The notes: generated by a model from the letters alone, not told the origin. A DNA stretch of 13,887 bases from a bacterium (GCA_018402095.1 JAGYJO010000026.1:1-13887); one strand, 5' to 3'; positions 1-6,991 are shown, counted from the first letter of the stretch. Numbers and translations are program-made.

Positions 1-1355
1 CACGACAAGGTCACTTTCAGGCCATCCCGACGATCAATATGTAGCGTCTTATCCGACGCATCTGGTGAAATCAAAACTGTTAAAGAGGTGGCTTCCACTT
101 CAGCAAAAAAACGGATCAGGTCTGGTTTTTTTGAGGGCTCAAACGCAAATGAAGATTCCGAAAAAACAAATGTCCCATAGCGTGAAAGTGATTGTCGTAA
201 AACCGATAGTGGCTTACCTGTTGTCTGTAAATAATGGGCAAGTATCAATGGCAAAAAACCACATTTTTCATAGGTATGACTGGAAATAGAAAAACCACCC
301 GAACTCTCAACGCCCATCGCAAAACCACCCGCAGCATCCGCTTCTTCAAAAACAGGTGCAAAATACTTAAAACCAACCGCTGTCTCTCTATACGGAATAC
401 CATGGGCCTCACAAGCCACACGAACCAAGGACGACGAGGCCAATGTCGACGCCACTGCAAAAGGTCGTTTACCTGCCGCCAATAACAATTCCAAAATAAG
501 CACAGCTGTTTCTTCTGGCGTTAAGGGATTTCCCAAGTCATCCAGAACAATATGCCTATCACCATCGGGATCATTGCCGATAGCCAAATCCCAAGAACGT
601 CCCCACTCACGCTGAGACGCGATAACAGACTGCAAACGCCCAAACGCCTTAGGATGTGTCGGATTGGGTTCCAAGCCTCCAAAATCAGTCAACGGCTCAT
701 CACAAAGAATGGCATATTCACGAATACCAAACAGGGCAAACAGAGACGCCCAAGTCTGAGAAACGGCACCATGCGCCGCATCAATCAACACACGGGTACT
801 GGAAAAATCTAAGTCTCCCAATAGATCGCGCAAACAACGATACATCCCCCCTGCAAAACGCATCGAAAAGTCTTCCACTACAGTGAGTTTCGCAGGTGCA
901 TAAACACTGGCAACAGGTATTTTTAAATAATTATTCGCATTTTTTTCTACAACAGAAGTCACCGAAACCGAGGCCGGCGCCCCATTCGGGGGATTAAATT
1001 TGAGGCCATTGTATTGCGGTGGATTATGAGATGCAGTGAGAATCAAAGCCCCACCCAAACGATCTTCACGCACAACCCAAGACATCACAGGCGTCGGGAT
1101 AGGCTCATGAGAAAAAAAGACATCGATACCATGATCCAAGAGTGTTTCTACCAAAATATGGGTAAAAGACCCCGGCTCGCGTGATGGATCATTCCCATTT
1201 CGGCTATCATAGCCAATAACGACAGAAAGCGGAGCGCCAACAGAGCGGAGCCACTCGGCAACACCACTCGCAATCGCTGCCACATGGGCAAGTGTAAATC
1301 CGTCGCCGACAATACCTCTATGCCCAGAAGTTCCAAAAGAAACAGGCGTATTCAT
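1..1355 (-). CDS. Phosphoglucomutase/phosphomannomutase family protein, C-terminus cut by window edge
   Basis: One uninterrupted minus-strand frame of 451 codons runs from ATG at 1355 off the left edge. Alpha-D-phosphohexomutases move a phosphate between C1 and C6 of hexoses (glucose or mannose) in the cytoplasm. Visible hallmarks: N-terminal SFGTSGHRG (residues 6-14), the active-site serine loop TASHNPPQYNGLKF (107-120, catalytic Ser109), the Mg-binding loop NDPDGDR (261-267), and a sugar-binding loop GVESSGGF (348-355, usual form GEESGG). DGLKV at 444-448 marks the approach to domain 4, whose phosphate-binding RxSGTEP loop lies outside the window. A strong Shine-Dalgarno (GAGGGGGT) stands just upstream of the ATG. 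The gene is downstream of and co-oriented with tRNA-Leu. Sugar specificity (glucose or mannose) cannot be decided here. The family assignment is seen directly in the motifs. Confidence 0.93.
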   Translation of the reverse strand, partial: MNTPVSFGTSGHRGIVGDGFTLAHVAAIASGVAEWLRSVGAPLSVVIGYDSRNGNDPSREPGSFTHILVETLLDHGIDVFFSHEPIPTPVMSWVVREDRLGGALILTASHNPPQYNGLKFNPPNGAPASVSVTSVVEKNANNYLKIPVASVYAPAKLTVVEDFSMRFAGGMYRCLRDLLGDLDFSSTRVLIDAAHGAVSQTWASLFALFGIREYAILCDEPLTDFGGLEPNPTHPKAFGRLQSVIASQREWGRSWDLAIGNDPDGDRHIVLDDLGNPLTPEETAVLILELLLAAGKRPFAVASTLASSSLVRVACEAHGIPYRETAVGFKYFAPVFEEADAAGGFAMGVESSGGFSISSHTYEKCGFLPLILAHYLQTTGKPLSVLRQSLSRYGTFVFSESSFAFEPSKKPDLIRFFAEVEATSLTVLISPDASDKTLHIDRRDGLKVTLS

Positions 1356-1372
1356 CGTTTACCCCCTCAATA

Positions 1373-1436
1373 CCCCAAAGGGGCTAACCGAAACCCAAAA
1401 TCCCCAGAAAATACTGGGTAAAAAACACGTTAGCCC
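1373..1436. repeat. Nested inverted repeats between tRNA-Leu and the mutase gene
   Basis: Three stems are visible: CCCC-AAA-GGGG (1373-1383) next to the mutase Shine-Dalgarno, GGGCTAAC (1381-1388) pairing with GTTAGCCC (1429-1436), and CCCAG (1403-1407) pairing with CTGGG (1414-1418). The minus-strand transcript from the tRNA-Leu promoter would pass through these before reaching the mutase ATG. The outer GGGCTAAC stem and the CCCCAAAGGGG stem overlap and exclude each other. There is no long U-run, so this is not a standard intrinsic terminator. It may be a processing or attenuation structure, or only repeat debris. Confidence 0.45.
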
Positions 1437-1472
1437 AAAGAGATTATCCTTAGGCTAACACTATAGTTTAAA

Positions 1473-1557
1473 TGGTACCGAGGACAGGACTTGAACCTGC
1501 AAGGGTCGCCCCGCTAGCACCTCAAGCTAGTGCGTCTACCAATTTCGCCACCTCGGT
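1473..1557 (-). tRNA. tRNA-Leu(GAG)
   Basis: The minus strand folds as a class II tRNA. The acceptor stem ACCGAGG pairs with CCTCGGT, followed by discriminator A and an encoded CCA (1473-1475). The D-arm contains AAATTGGTAGACGC. The anticodon stem is CTAGC/GCTAG with loop TTGAGGT, giving anticodon GAG, which reads CUC and CUU leucine codons. A long variable arm and a T-arm with GGTTCAAGTCC follow, as expected for leucine tRNAs. Position 1 is A rather than the common G, but it pairs with the T at position 72. Confidence 0.97.
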
Positions 1558-1569
1558 ATGAACCGCGAG

Positions 1570-1597
1570 AGTATAGCATGTCCATCAAAAAGGGCAA
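1570..1597 (-). promoter_or_regulatory. Sigma70-type promoter of tRNA-Leu
   Basis: Read on the minus strand, TTGCCC (1592-1597) and TATACT (1570-1575) are separated by 16 bp. TG one base before the -10 gives an extended -10 (TGCTATACT). The -10 lies 12 bp from the mature tRNA 5' end, a spacing typical of a tRNA promoter. Seen in sequence; activity is inferred. Confidence 0.7.
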
Positions 1598-1618
1598 AGT
1601 AGAGAAAATAAAGTGTTA

Positions 1619-1792
1619 GTAACCACTTCCTACGCCAGGGGGCTTAACAGGGATTCAAAGGGCGTCAGCCCTTTGAAATCTCTATATTTCGCTCAGCTTT
1701 GCTGAGCGAAATAATGTTTTTTCGGGGTTTTAGGTCACTGAGCGCAGCCGAAGTGTCGCCCCCTGCACCCCCCCCGTCTAAGAAGTGATTAC
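1619..1792 (+). mobile_element. Family 1 MITE-like inverted-repeat element, copy A (174 bp)
   Basis: The ends are inverted repeats: GTAACCACTTCCTACG at the left and, read inward from the right, GTAATCACTTCTTAGACG. Inside is a 10-bp stem TTCAAAGGGC/GCCCTTTGAA (1654-1677), then a perfect 12-bp stem ATTTCGCTCAGC/GCTGAGCGAAAT (1686-1712, loop TTT) followed by T6 (1717-1722). It matches copy B at 5565-5704 along most of its length, apart from about 35 extra bases after the large hairpin. No transposase is encoded. Flanks are not an 8-bp repeat (AAGTGTTA against AATAACGA), so this copy is either old or rearranged. It starts 21 bp upstream of the tRNA-Leu -35. Confidence 0.8.
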
Positions 1793-2189
1793 AATAACGA
1801 GTAAACACATCTTAGCGTGCGGGAGACCACCCTTCGACAGGATCAGGGGCCGCCATTCAAGGGTCTTTTCGTGCTTACTACCCCCTGTTATTAATAATTC
1901 GTGCGTAGATGTCTGTTTTTTTATCATTGATCCACACCTTCGGTGTTCACCCTCAACCTCTGGCGCTCGAGGATGAGCTGCTCAGCAGCGAATCCTCGCA
2001 AAACAGGAAGTCCCTCCTGGGCGGGTTGGGGGTGGGTAATCGTTGATACCACTTATTCGTGATTTAACCTCAACTTATACATAACTGGGGTTGATTAGAT
2101 TGACACGATGACAACGAGAAAGGACCATTGGGATACCCACGCCAAAAGGAAATCCCCCGCTAAAACACAGCACATAAAGGAGTTCCCCT
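1793..2189. other. Non-coding spacer upstream of the YHYH gene
   Basis: About 400 bases without a credible gene. It holds a degenerate family 2 repeat (about 1925-2037), including a compound hairpin: CGAGGAT (1968-1974) pairs with ATCCTCG (1992-1998) around an inner GCTGC-TCA-GCAGC stem. The last 150 bases are the AT-richer leader of the YHYH gene, ending in the Shine-Dalgarno AAGGAG seven bases before its ATG. I do not see a convincing -35/-10 pair, although TATACA near 2078 could be a -10. The 63-codon plus-strand ORF here spans repeat DNA and is not credible. Confidence 0.6.
1925..2037. repeat. Degenerate copy of family 2 repeat
   Basis: The order of features parallels the fuller copy at 11815-11977: an ACACC-TTC-GGTGT hairpin followed by ACCCTCAA (compare GTACCTGCGGTGC then GCCCTCAA at about 11868-11890), a hairpin-rich middle, then a G-rich end TGGGCGGGTTGGGGGTGGG (2019-2037) matching the right arm at about 11953-11975. 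The left arm is not recognisable. Homology is inferred from visual alignment. Confidence 0.5.
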
Positions 2190-3419
2190 ATGTCCTCTAG
2201 CCGTTACCTCATTATCGCGATCTTATTCGCATGGGCAATGACCATTAGCCCCGCACTAGGACACGCACTCTCACATTCAGACGCAAGGCCATGGGCCGTT
2301 AGCCCAAAACATCAGACACGCCAGCACACATCGCCTCCAGCTCGCGAGGCATCACCTAAAAACAACGCCATCCCCATCAAAACAGCGGGCCTTTTTGCGC
2401 TTGGGTTACTGCTACTGATTATTTTCAGAAACAAAAAACACAAAACCCTACACCTAGGATTTGTATGCCTCGTGGGCATAGCCGCTGCAAATTGCACAAC
2501 AACCGCCAATCTAACCAATTTAACGGACACCGTATCCGACACCATCACATCTCAAATAGAAACCATGCAAGCCGCCTTTTCAAGATACACGGGCGTCACG
2601 ACGTTTTACGATGCCAACTATTTTTATGTAGAAAGCAATGGACTCCCTGAACATAACATCATGGTAGGTATTACAACATGGAATGATCAGCTACCGGCAC
2701 CCCAACATTATATCCAAGAAAATGCGTGGCCCATTCCTCTCAATACCGAATATGCCAGCACGCCCATGGCCATTGATTCAAACAATTTCCGAAGAGGGGC
2801 TATTGGCATCGCCGTAAATGGCATTCCTATCTTCAATCCCTACAATGCCTCAGGTTTGATTTCATACGATATTGGGGAGCTTGACGAATTTGGCGGACAT
2901 ACCGGTCGCGGTGATGATTATCATTACCACATATCTCCCCGCCACCTTGATAACCCATCAACCCCCACAATTCTTGCCTACGCGCTTGACGGATACCCTA
3001 TATACGGAGAAATAGAACCAGACGGCGCAACAATGACGGCGCGAGATTCCTATGCAGGACACGAGTACCAAGGCTCTTATCACTATCATTACGGACAAAG
3101 TGACGCAGCCCCTTATTTGGTTGCGTTTCGTGGAAACGTCGCGGTGGAAGGCAGTGCACCTGAAACGCAGGTTACCCCACAGCCGAGATCCCAGTCCCCC
3201 AGAGGAGAGCACCCCTATAGCATTAACGCTACAAACCTACTGATCACCGGATCCACCAAGCACCAAGACGGTCATGGATACACTATTAATTATAGAGACA
3301 ACAACCAATCTGCCTCGGTGACCTACACATGGACAGATGCGGATGTGTTCACATACACATTTCATGACGTTGATCCCGTCAGAACGGTTACACAAACATT
3401 TACCAGAATACTCAGATAA
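2190..3419 (+). CDS. YHYH domain-containing exported/membrane protein (409 aa)
   Basis: The protein starts with a signal-peptide-like segment (residues about 5-25, ending ALGHA), a polar linker, then a hydrophobic stretch (about 64-80) followed by RNKKHK and a second hydrophobic stretch (about 86-101). The rest is a soluble region carrying the two motifs that name the YHYH family: DDYHYH (242-247) and SYHYHY (296-301). Between them is ALDGYPIYGE (265-274), also typical of the family. The biochemical role of the family is not settled to my knowledge. Histidine/tyrosine clusters suggest metal or ligand binding, which is inference. The residues after 340 form an extra C-terminal beta-type region. 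The start is supported by AAGGAG seven bases upstream. It converges on the PEBP-like lipoprotein gene with 28 bp between stops, so both may act outside the cytoplasm. Confidence 0.88.
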   Translation: MSSSRYLIIAILFAWAMTISPALGHALSHSDARPWAVSPKHQTRQHTSPPAREASPKNNAIPIKTAGLFALGLLLLIIFRNKKHKTLHLGFVCLVGIAAANCTTTANLTNLTDTVSDTITSQIETMQAAFSRYTGVTTFYDANYFYVESNGLPEHNIMVGITTWNDQLPAPQHYIQENAWPIPLNTEYASTPMAIDSNNFRRGAIGIAVNGIPIFNPYNASGLISYDIGELDEFGGHTGRGDDYHYHISPRHLDNPSTPTILAYALDGYPIYGEIEPDGATMTARDSYAGHEYQGSYHYHYGQSDAAPYLVAFRGNVAVEGSAPETQVTPQPRSQSPRGEHPYSINATNLLITGSTKHQDGHGYTINYRDNNQSASVTYTWTDADVFTYTFHDVDPVRTVTQTFTRILR

Positions 3420-3447
3420 AAATAAATACCCCCCTTTGTGCTTTGGC

Positions 3448-4041
3448 TTAGTTTCCCGTCGTCACGTAACTAAACGCCATAGTAGCCGACGCGATAACCG
3501 ATACCGTATCAATAGCATCTTTTAAAATACGGTACGTCACATTCACTGTACTCTCCGAAGGTAATGATGCGGGCGTCATATCCAAGGCATAAATCGTAAT
3601 CGTATAGTCATGAGAGCCCGGAGATTGTGAGCATGGTGATGTATACGAAACCGCATTACCATCTTTGTTAGACCCCATATACCAAGACCCATTGCCGGCT
3701 TCCCCATGATCAATTCCCGTCACAGAAAGATCAATATCCCAAAGCAGTAAATACGCGTTTGGGGTAACCGTCTCACCCTCAGGGTAATGGGTCATGGTAA
3801 TGGCCAAAGAGCCTGTTCCCTCAGGCACATTTTCCCAAGCCAAAGGAATCGACGCTTCTATATTATTTACTTTTTGCTCACAAGCATACGACTCCAAAAG
3901 CTCCCCGGATGCAACCGCAATACTTGAAATTGCAAAATCAGAAGTACTGGCACTATCAGACGCGGGATCCAGCACGGTGGAACACCCAGTCATCCCAGCC
4001 AACCATAAACATACACAAAAAACAGACAAAAACTTATTCAC
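3448..4041 (-). CDS. PEBP (YbhB/YbcL, Raf-kinase-inhibitor-like) family lipoprotein (197 aa)
   Basis: GTG at 4041 is chosen as the start. AAAGGG lies six bases upstream, and the protein then begins VNKFLSVFCVCLWLAGMTGC, a lipoprotein signal with the lipobox MTGC at residues 17-20. Starting farther upstream at ATG 4176 would bury this signal. The mature part follows the YbhB/YbcL pattern: ASIPLAWENVPEGTGSLAITM, then AYLLLWDID in place of the usual HWVLYNI, a glycine-rich loop with GSNKDGNAVSYTSPC, and PGSHDYTITIYALD near the end. PEBP-fold proteins bind phosphate-containing ligands, but the ligand is unknown for most bacterial members. A serine/threonine/aspartate-rich linker follows the lipidated cysteine, as expected for an envelope-anchored protein. 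The canonical DPD motif is not obvious, so ligand binding may differ. Confidence 0.85.
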   Translation of the reverse strand: MNKFLSVFCVCLWLAGMTGCSTVLDPASDSASTSDFAISSIAVASGELLESYACEQKVNNIEASIPLAWENVPEGTGSLAITMTHYPEGETVTPNAYLLLWDIDLSVTGIDHGEAGNGSWYMGSNKDGNAVSYTSPCSQSPGSHDYTITIYALDMTPASLPSESTVNVTYRILKDAIDTVSVIASATMAFSYVTTGN

Positions 4042-4261
4042 GAACAACCCTTTCAGAGCGACACCACAAGAAACAACAGCCCCCAATGTAACGCGTGCTT
4101 TCCAAGCAAAACATCCGCCGAAAGAATAGATCTCATAAGGACAACAAACAAGCCATCTATCGATGGCCCCGAGCAACTATTCCCTAGAGGCCAGAGGATC
4201 GACCCTTCGGCGAACGCCTTTCCCGCCTTACAGTCGGCGGGACTCCAGTTACCTCACAAAG

Positions 4262-4308
4262 CGGCCTCACCCTGCATCCCCGTCTAGGAAGCGGTTACGG
4301 CGACGAAA
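4262..4308 (+). repeat. Family 1 element fragment, copy D (right end only)
   Basis: CCCTGCATCCCCGTCTAGGA followed by AGCGGTTAC matches the right terminus of copies A and B (CTGCACCCCCGTCT then GAAGTGATTAC). The left half and left terminal repeat are not recognisable. It is therefore a remnant or strongly diverged copy. Confidence 0.6.
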
Positions 4309-4361
4309 TGATCCCGAAATAGGATTTCTACGACAACAAGAAATCACACCACAAACTTTCC

Positions 4362-4391
4362 CTGAAATAAACCGCAAAAAATCCCGATAAG
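4362..4391 (+). promoter_or_regulatory. Putative promoter of paralog 1, conserved with paralog 2
   Basis: CTGAAA (4362-4367) and GATAAG (4386-4391) are 18 bp apart. The same two hexamers with the same spacing occur before paralog 2 (5911-5940). Both leaders share about 80 bases of similarity from TTTCCCTGAAATAA through the GGAG ribosome site. Each hexamer matches consensus at only 4 of 6 bases, so the call rests on conservation between the duplicates. It could also be a shared leader of another kind. Confidence 0.4.
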
Positions 4392-4424
4392 GAAACCCTA
4401 TCCCCTACCTATTATGGAGTACAC

Positions 4425-5621
4425 ATGCCCACCACACATCTTCCCGCTACATATGTAGCACCACAACCCCGCAACACGGCCGCCTCACCGACAACCGTTG
4501 CAACAACGCCGCGCATGGACACAGAACGGCTAACCCCTGAACCAGTAGAACCACCACGCCCTACAGGAACAAACCTCCCTTTATGCATATATGAAAGAAA
4601 GGTCGCTATCACACAATCACGTAGACACACAGCGCCAGCTATTTTAAATGTTGCCAGCCACGAGGTATTACCGAGACCCGTAGAGCCGCCTCCGCTTGCA
4701 ACCAGCCCACGAGAAAGCAACGACTCTGACTATGATTCAGCTGAGGAACCAGACTCACCACCACCACCGATATCCCCTCAAGCGCCATTACCATTACGCA
4801 TAACAGGCGAAGAAAGGCTCACCCAAAACGTGACCACTAGCAAAGAAGCCATTCAGCGTTTTTTTGACACCGCAACACCACCAAAACTAAAAGATGGCCA
4901 AGCAATCCAGACGCTTTTCGACAGCACATGTACGATAGCCGTCCCGGTTGTGAAAGAAGAACGTGCAACAGCAGAAACTATTCTTTTTGACTATTTTCAA
5001 GACCACTACAGCGACGCGGTCAAACAATACCTAAATCAAGAGTGGCAGCCACAAAACAAGAACAACACCCACCAAATCACAGCCCTCATTCGCAACCAGA
5101 TAGGGACACTCAAAGAAGGCGATCACCTTCCCTACGTTTGGATACAAGCCCCATTTTTATTGATCAAGGAAAGCCCCATACTAACCCTTGATGAAAAAGC
5201 CGCGTTTCATGCGAAGCTACGCAAAGAAATGAAAGTTTGCGTATTGCAAACACTGACAAAAATCAAAAAAGACACCACAGAAAAATACGAAGAATTACTC
5301 ACTCCAAACAACAAACCAGCCTTGGCCAAAGTCCTGTTACCCACATTACGGGCCAATCTAAAAAAAACCAGTGACCAAAAAAAACAAGATCCGAATTCAG
5401 AAAACATAGCAAATTTCAAAACACGAATGTTGTATCTTTTTTTTGAGTTTTTCTTTCAGGTAACACCAAAAGAGCTCCTCCATTTTGAAGGATTTGAATA
5501 CGACAAGAACCACCCAAACAAAGCGACACTTAGTCCGCCCATGTCAACCCCAGCGAGATACAAGGTGACCGCTTCCCACGCCAGGGGCTTAACAGGGATT
5601 CAAAGGGCGTCAGCCCTTTGA
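4425..5621 (+). CDS. Paralog 1 of an unrecognised three-member family (398 aa), C-terminus rewritten by a MITE
   Basis: I do not recognise this protein. The ATG is preceded by GGAG at a good distance. Residues 1-125 are proline- and threonine-rich and look disordered, with two PVEPP boxes (40-44 and 85-89), an acidic patch SDYDSAEEPDS (101-111) and PPPP (112-115). There is no signal peptide or membrane segment. Residues about 140-361 are shared with the two downstream paralogs: IQRFFD (143-148), YVWIQAPFLL (237-246), AFHAKLRKEMKVCVLQTL (260-277), YEELLT (288-293) and the end motif LLHFEGFEYDK (351-361). The last 18 residues (381-398) and the stop are encoded by a family 1 element inserted after Lys380. 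Disordered tail plus compact domain is a layout seen in secreted effectors and scaffold proteins, but nothing here proves either. Confidence 0.82.
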   Translation: MPTTHLPATYVAPQPRNTAASPTTVATTPRMDTERLTPEPVEPPRPTGTNLPLCIYERKVAITQSRRHTAPAILNVASHEVLPRPVEPPPLATSPRESNDSDYDSAEEPDSPPPPISPQAPLPLRITGEERLTQNVTTSKEAIQRFFDTATPPKLKDGQAIQTLFDSTCTIAVPVVKEERATAETILFDYFQDHYSDAVKQYLNQEWQPQNKNNTHQITALIRNQIGTLKEGDHLPYVWIQAPFLLIKESPILTLDEKAAFHAKLRKEMKVCVLQTLTKIKKDTTEKYEELLTPNNKPALAKVLLPTLRANLKKTSDQKKQDPNSENIANFKTRMLYLFFEFFFQVTPKELLHFEGFEYDKNHPNKATLSPPMSTPARYKVTASHARGLTGIQRASAL

Positions 5622-5704
5622 ACTCTCTCTATTTCGCTCAGCAAAGCTGAGCGAAATATGTTTTTCAGGGGGTCGCTCTGCACCCCCGTCTGGGACGTGA
5701 TTAC
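5565..5704 (+). mobile_element. Family 1 MITE-like element, copy B (140 bp), with 8-bp target duplication
   Basis: The element runs from GTGACCGCTTCCCACGCC to CCCCCGTCTGGGACGTGATTAC. Its two ends are imperfect inverted repeats, and its interior matches copy A at 1619-1792. The 8 bases before it (5557-5564) and after it (5705-5712) are both GATACAAG, an exact target-site duplication and strong evidence of transposition. It contains the small stem AAAGGGC/GCCCTTT and the large 12-bp stem. It has no coding capacity of its own, so movement would need a transposase elsewhere in the genome. It lies inside the 3' end of paralog 1 and supplies that gene's last 18 codons and its TGA. Confidence 0.9.
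5631..5665 (+). terminator. Element-borne terminator-like hairpin after paralog 1
   Basis: A perfect 12-bp stem, ATTTCGCTCAGC (5631-5642) with GCTGAGCGAAAT (5646-5657) and loop AAA, is followed after ATG by T5 (5661-5665). It starts 9 bases after the paralog 1 stop codon. The stem is only half GC and the T-run is short and offset, so termination is plausible but not certain. The equivalent in copy A has the same stem, loop TTT and T6. Confidence 0.45.
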
Positions 5705-5712
5705 GATACAAG

Positions 5713-5802
5713 ACGCTAGACGTATTTGATTTTGCACAAAAACTGTATATCCGTTCCAAAATGAAATATGGATTTCAAATCGTGACGGGAGCATATTCTT
5801 AA
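5713..5802 (+). pseudogene. Displaced original 3' end of paralog 1
   Basis: If copy B and one GATACAAG are removed, the frame of paralog 1 continues from AAG (Lys380) directly into ACG at 5713 and stays open for 29 codons to TAA at 5800-5802. The tail would start TLDVFDFAQKLYIRSKMKY and end VTGAYS. The ancestral protein would thus have had 409 residues. An open run of 29 codons can occur by chance in roughly a quarter of cases, and the other two paralogs stop soon after the FEFNK motif. The call is therefore supported by the exact frame restoration but not proven. Confidence 0.5.
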
Positions 5803-5910
5803 TATATGACCAAAGCGATTTGGAAAGTCCTCGGTCCAGGTTTTAGTTTGGAATGGGTATATTTAAACCCCAAAAGAAAGACACCTACTGTCATACAACA
5901 CAAAATTTCC

Positions 5911-5940
5911 CTGAAATAATATGAAAAAGGTTTCGATAAG
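5911..5940 (+). promoter_or_regulatory. Putative promoter of paralog 2, conserved with paralog 1
   Basis: CTGAAA (5911-5916) and GATAAG (5935-5940) with an 18-bp spacer repeat the arrangement before paralog 1, inside a leader similar over about 80 bases. This places a transcription start upstream of 5972. It would exclude the ATG at 5921, which lies inside the spacer, from most transcripts. Confidence 0.4.
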
Positions 5941-5971
5941 AAGCCAATATCCCTTAATTTTGGAGCTCACA

Positions 5972-6991
5972 TTGTCAAACTGCTTACCGTCTTCGTCTCT
6001 TTTTACATTCAAAAGACACGCCACTATCTTCCCTACATCGCCACAACAGAACAACACCGAAAGAGCGACAACGCAAGCCATCGTGGCAACTCCAAACGTA
6101 GGACCGCCCACGCAGCAAATACGCACAACAATACCTACATACGTTCAAACACACACACCACGCCACACACACTCATCCCCGATCACCATCACCCAAGCGC
6201 TGTCACAACTCGCATTAGCGGACCAAGTCAGTAGTGATGACAGTAGCGATGACGAAAGCATTCTCCCGCCACCGCCGCCAGAAACCCCACACCCGGAAGA
6301 CGCCGCCGCCCTACGCACCCAAAAATCCATATCTGATTTTTTTAGCGACCTCCCAAAAACGGATTTAAAAAATTTCAGAATCATAAACCAAAATTTTTTG
6401 GATCACTGCAAACTCGACGATTGGGACTACGACGATACAACGGCGCACGCCAAAGCAGAAACAGAGAAGGCCAAGCACTTCATCAATACGTACAGAACCG
6501 AAATCAGAAAAGACATTTCAAGAACGTGGGAACAACAGCAAAGTATTTATAAGTTTACGATAGTCCAATTTTTAGACAACGCACTGCCCCGCTACGCAAG
6601 CCAAGTCACACCAAAGACACCCTGGGCATACCTTTGGGTACAGGATCTATTCTCACTAACAAAGACCGAACCAATCAACAAAGAAAGTCACATTCAACTG
6701 CGACTAAAAATACAAATCTGTGTATTAGAGGCCCTCACAAGCGGAACGCCCCCTCAAGATATCAGCTACGAAGATTTGCTCACCGAAAAACAGAGACCCG
6801 AATTGGTAAAAACACTACAAAACGCAGTCTTTACCGCGCTTCAAAATGAAGGCTCTGACAAAACAGCGCCAATTACATCAATCACACAAAACTATTTCCG
6901 TACATTCATCGAAAAATTATTTCATGTCAGCAAAGCAGAAATCTATCATTTCAACGACTTTGAATTTAACAAAGATACAGCCACAAACTAA
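5972..6991 (+). CDS. Paralog 2 of the unrecognised family (339 aa from a TTG start)
   Basis: The frame is open from an ATG at 5921, but TTG at 5972 is preferred. GGAG (5962-5965) stands six bases upstream, and the leader aligns with that of paralog 1 so that this TTG is next to the base where paralog 1 has its ATG. Residues 1-110 are low-complexity, ending in an acidic serine cluster SSDDSSDDES (87-96) and PPPPP (99-103). The shared domain follows: ISDFF (120-124), AYLWVQDLF (219-227), IQLRLKIQICVLEALT (241-256), YEDLLT (266-271), LVKTLQN (278-284) and IYHFNDFEFNK (324-334). There are no membrane segments. Function is unknown. It lies 267 bases after the insertion in paralog 1 and 31 bases before paralog 3. 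The alternative start at 5921 would add 17 residues. Confidence 0.78.
   Translation: MSNCLPSSSLFTFKRHATIFPTSPQQNNTERATTQAIVATPNVGPPTQQIRTTIPTYVQTHTPRHTHSSPITITQALSQLALADQVSSDDSSDDESILPPPPPETPHPEDAAALRTQKSISDFFSDLPKTDLKNFRIINQNFLDHCKLDDWDYDDTTAHAKAETEKAKHFINTYRTEIRKDISRTWEQQQSIYKFTIVQFLDNALPRYASQVTPKTPWAYLWVQDLFSLTKTEPINKESHIQLRLKIQICVLEALTSGTPPQDISYEDLLTEKQRPELVKTLQNAVFTALQNEGSDKTAPITSITQNYFRTFIEKLFHVSKAEIYHFNDFEFNKDTATN

Larger units (their letters stand above)
4042..4424. other. Divergent intergenic region with repeat debris
   Basis: This stretch separates the PEBP-like gene (minus) from the first paralog (plus). It holds a hairpin TCCCGCC/GGCGGGA (4221-4242), a fragment of the right end of family 1, and the conserved leader of paralog 1. 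ORFs here are short and have no recognisable features. Confidence 0.6.

Noticed and set aside
245..886. Several ORFs of 60-90 codons on both strands at the left end
   Set aside because: They are antisense or out-of-frame readings of the continuous phosphohexomutase frame.
1611..1800. Possible 8-bp target duplication around copy A
   Set aside because: Flanking octamers AAGTGTTA and AATAACGA do not match.
1785..1976. 63-codon plus-strand ORF upstream of the YHYH gene
   Set aside because: It lies across repeat DNA (end of copy A and family 2), has no ribosome site and no recognisable composition.
4042..4176. Upstream extension of the PEBP-like gene from ATG 4176
   Set aside because: It would place 45 residues ahead of a clear lipoprotein signal peptide; GTG 4041 has a ribosome site and a lipobox at the right distance.
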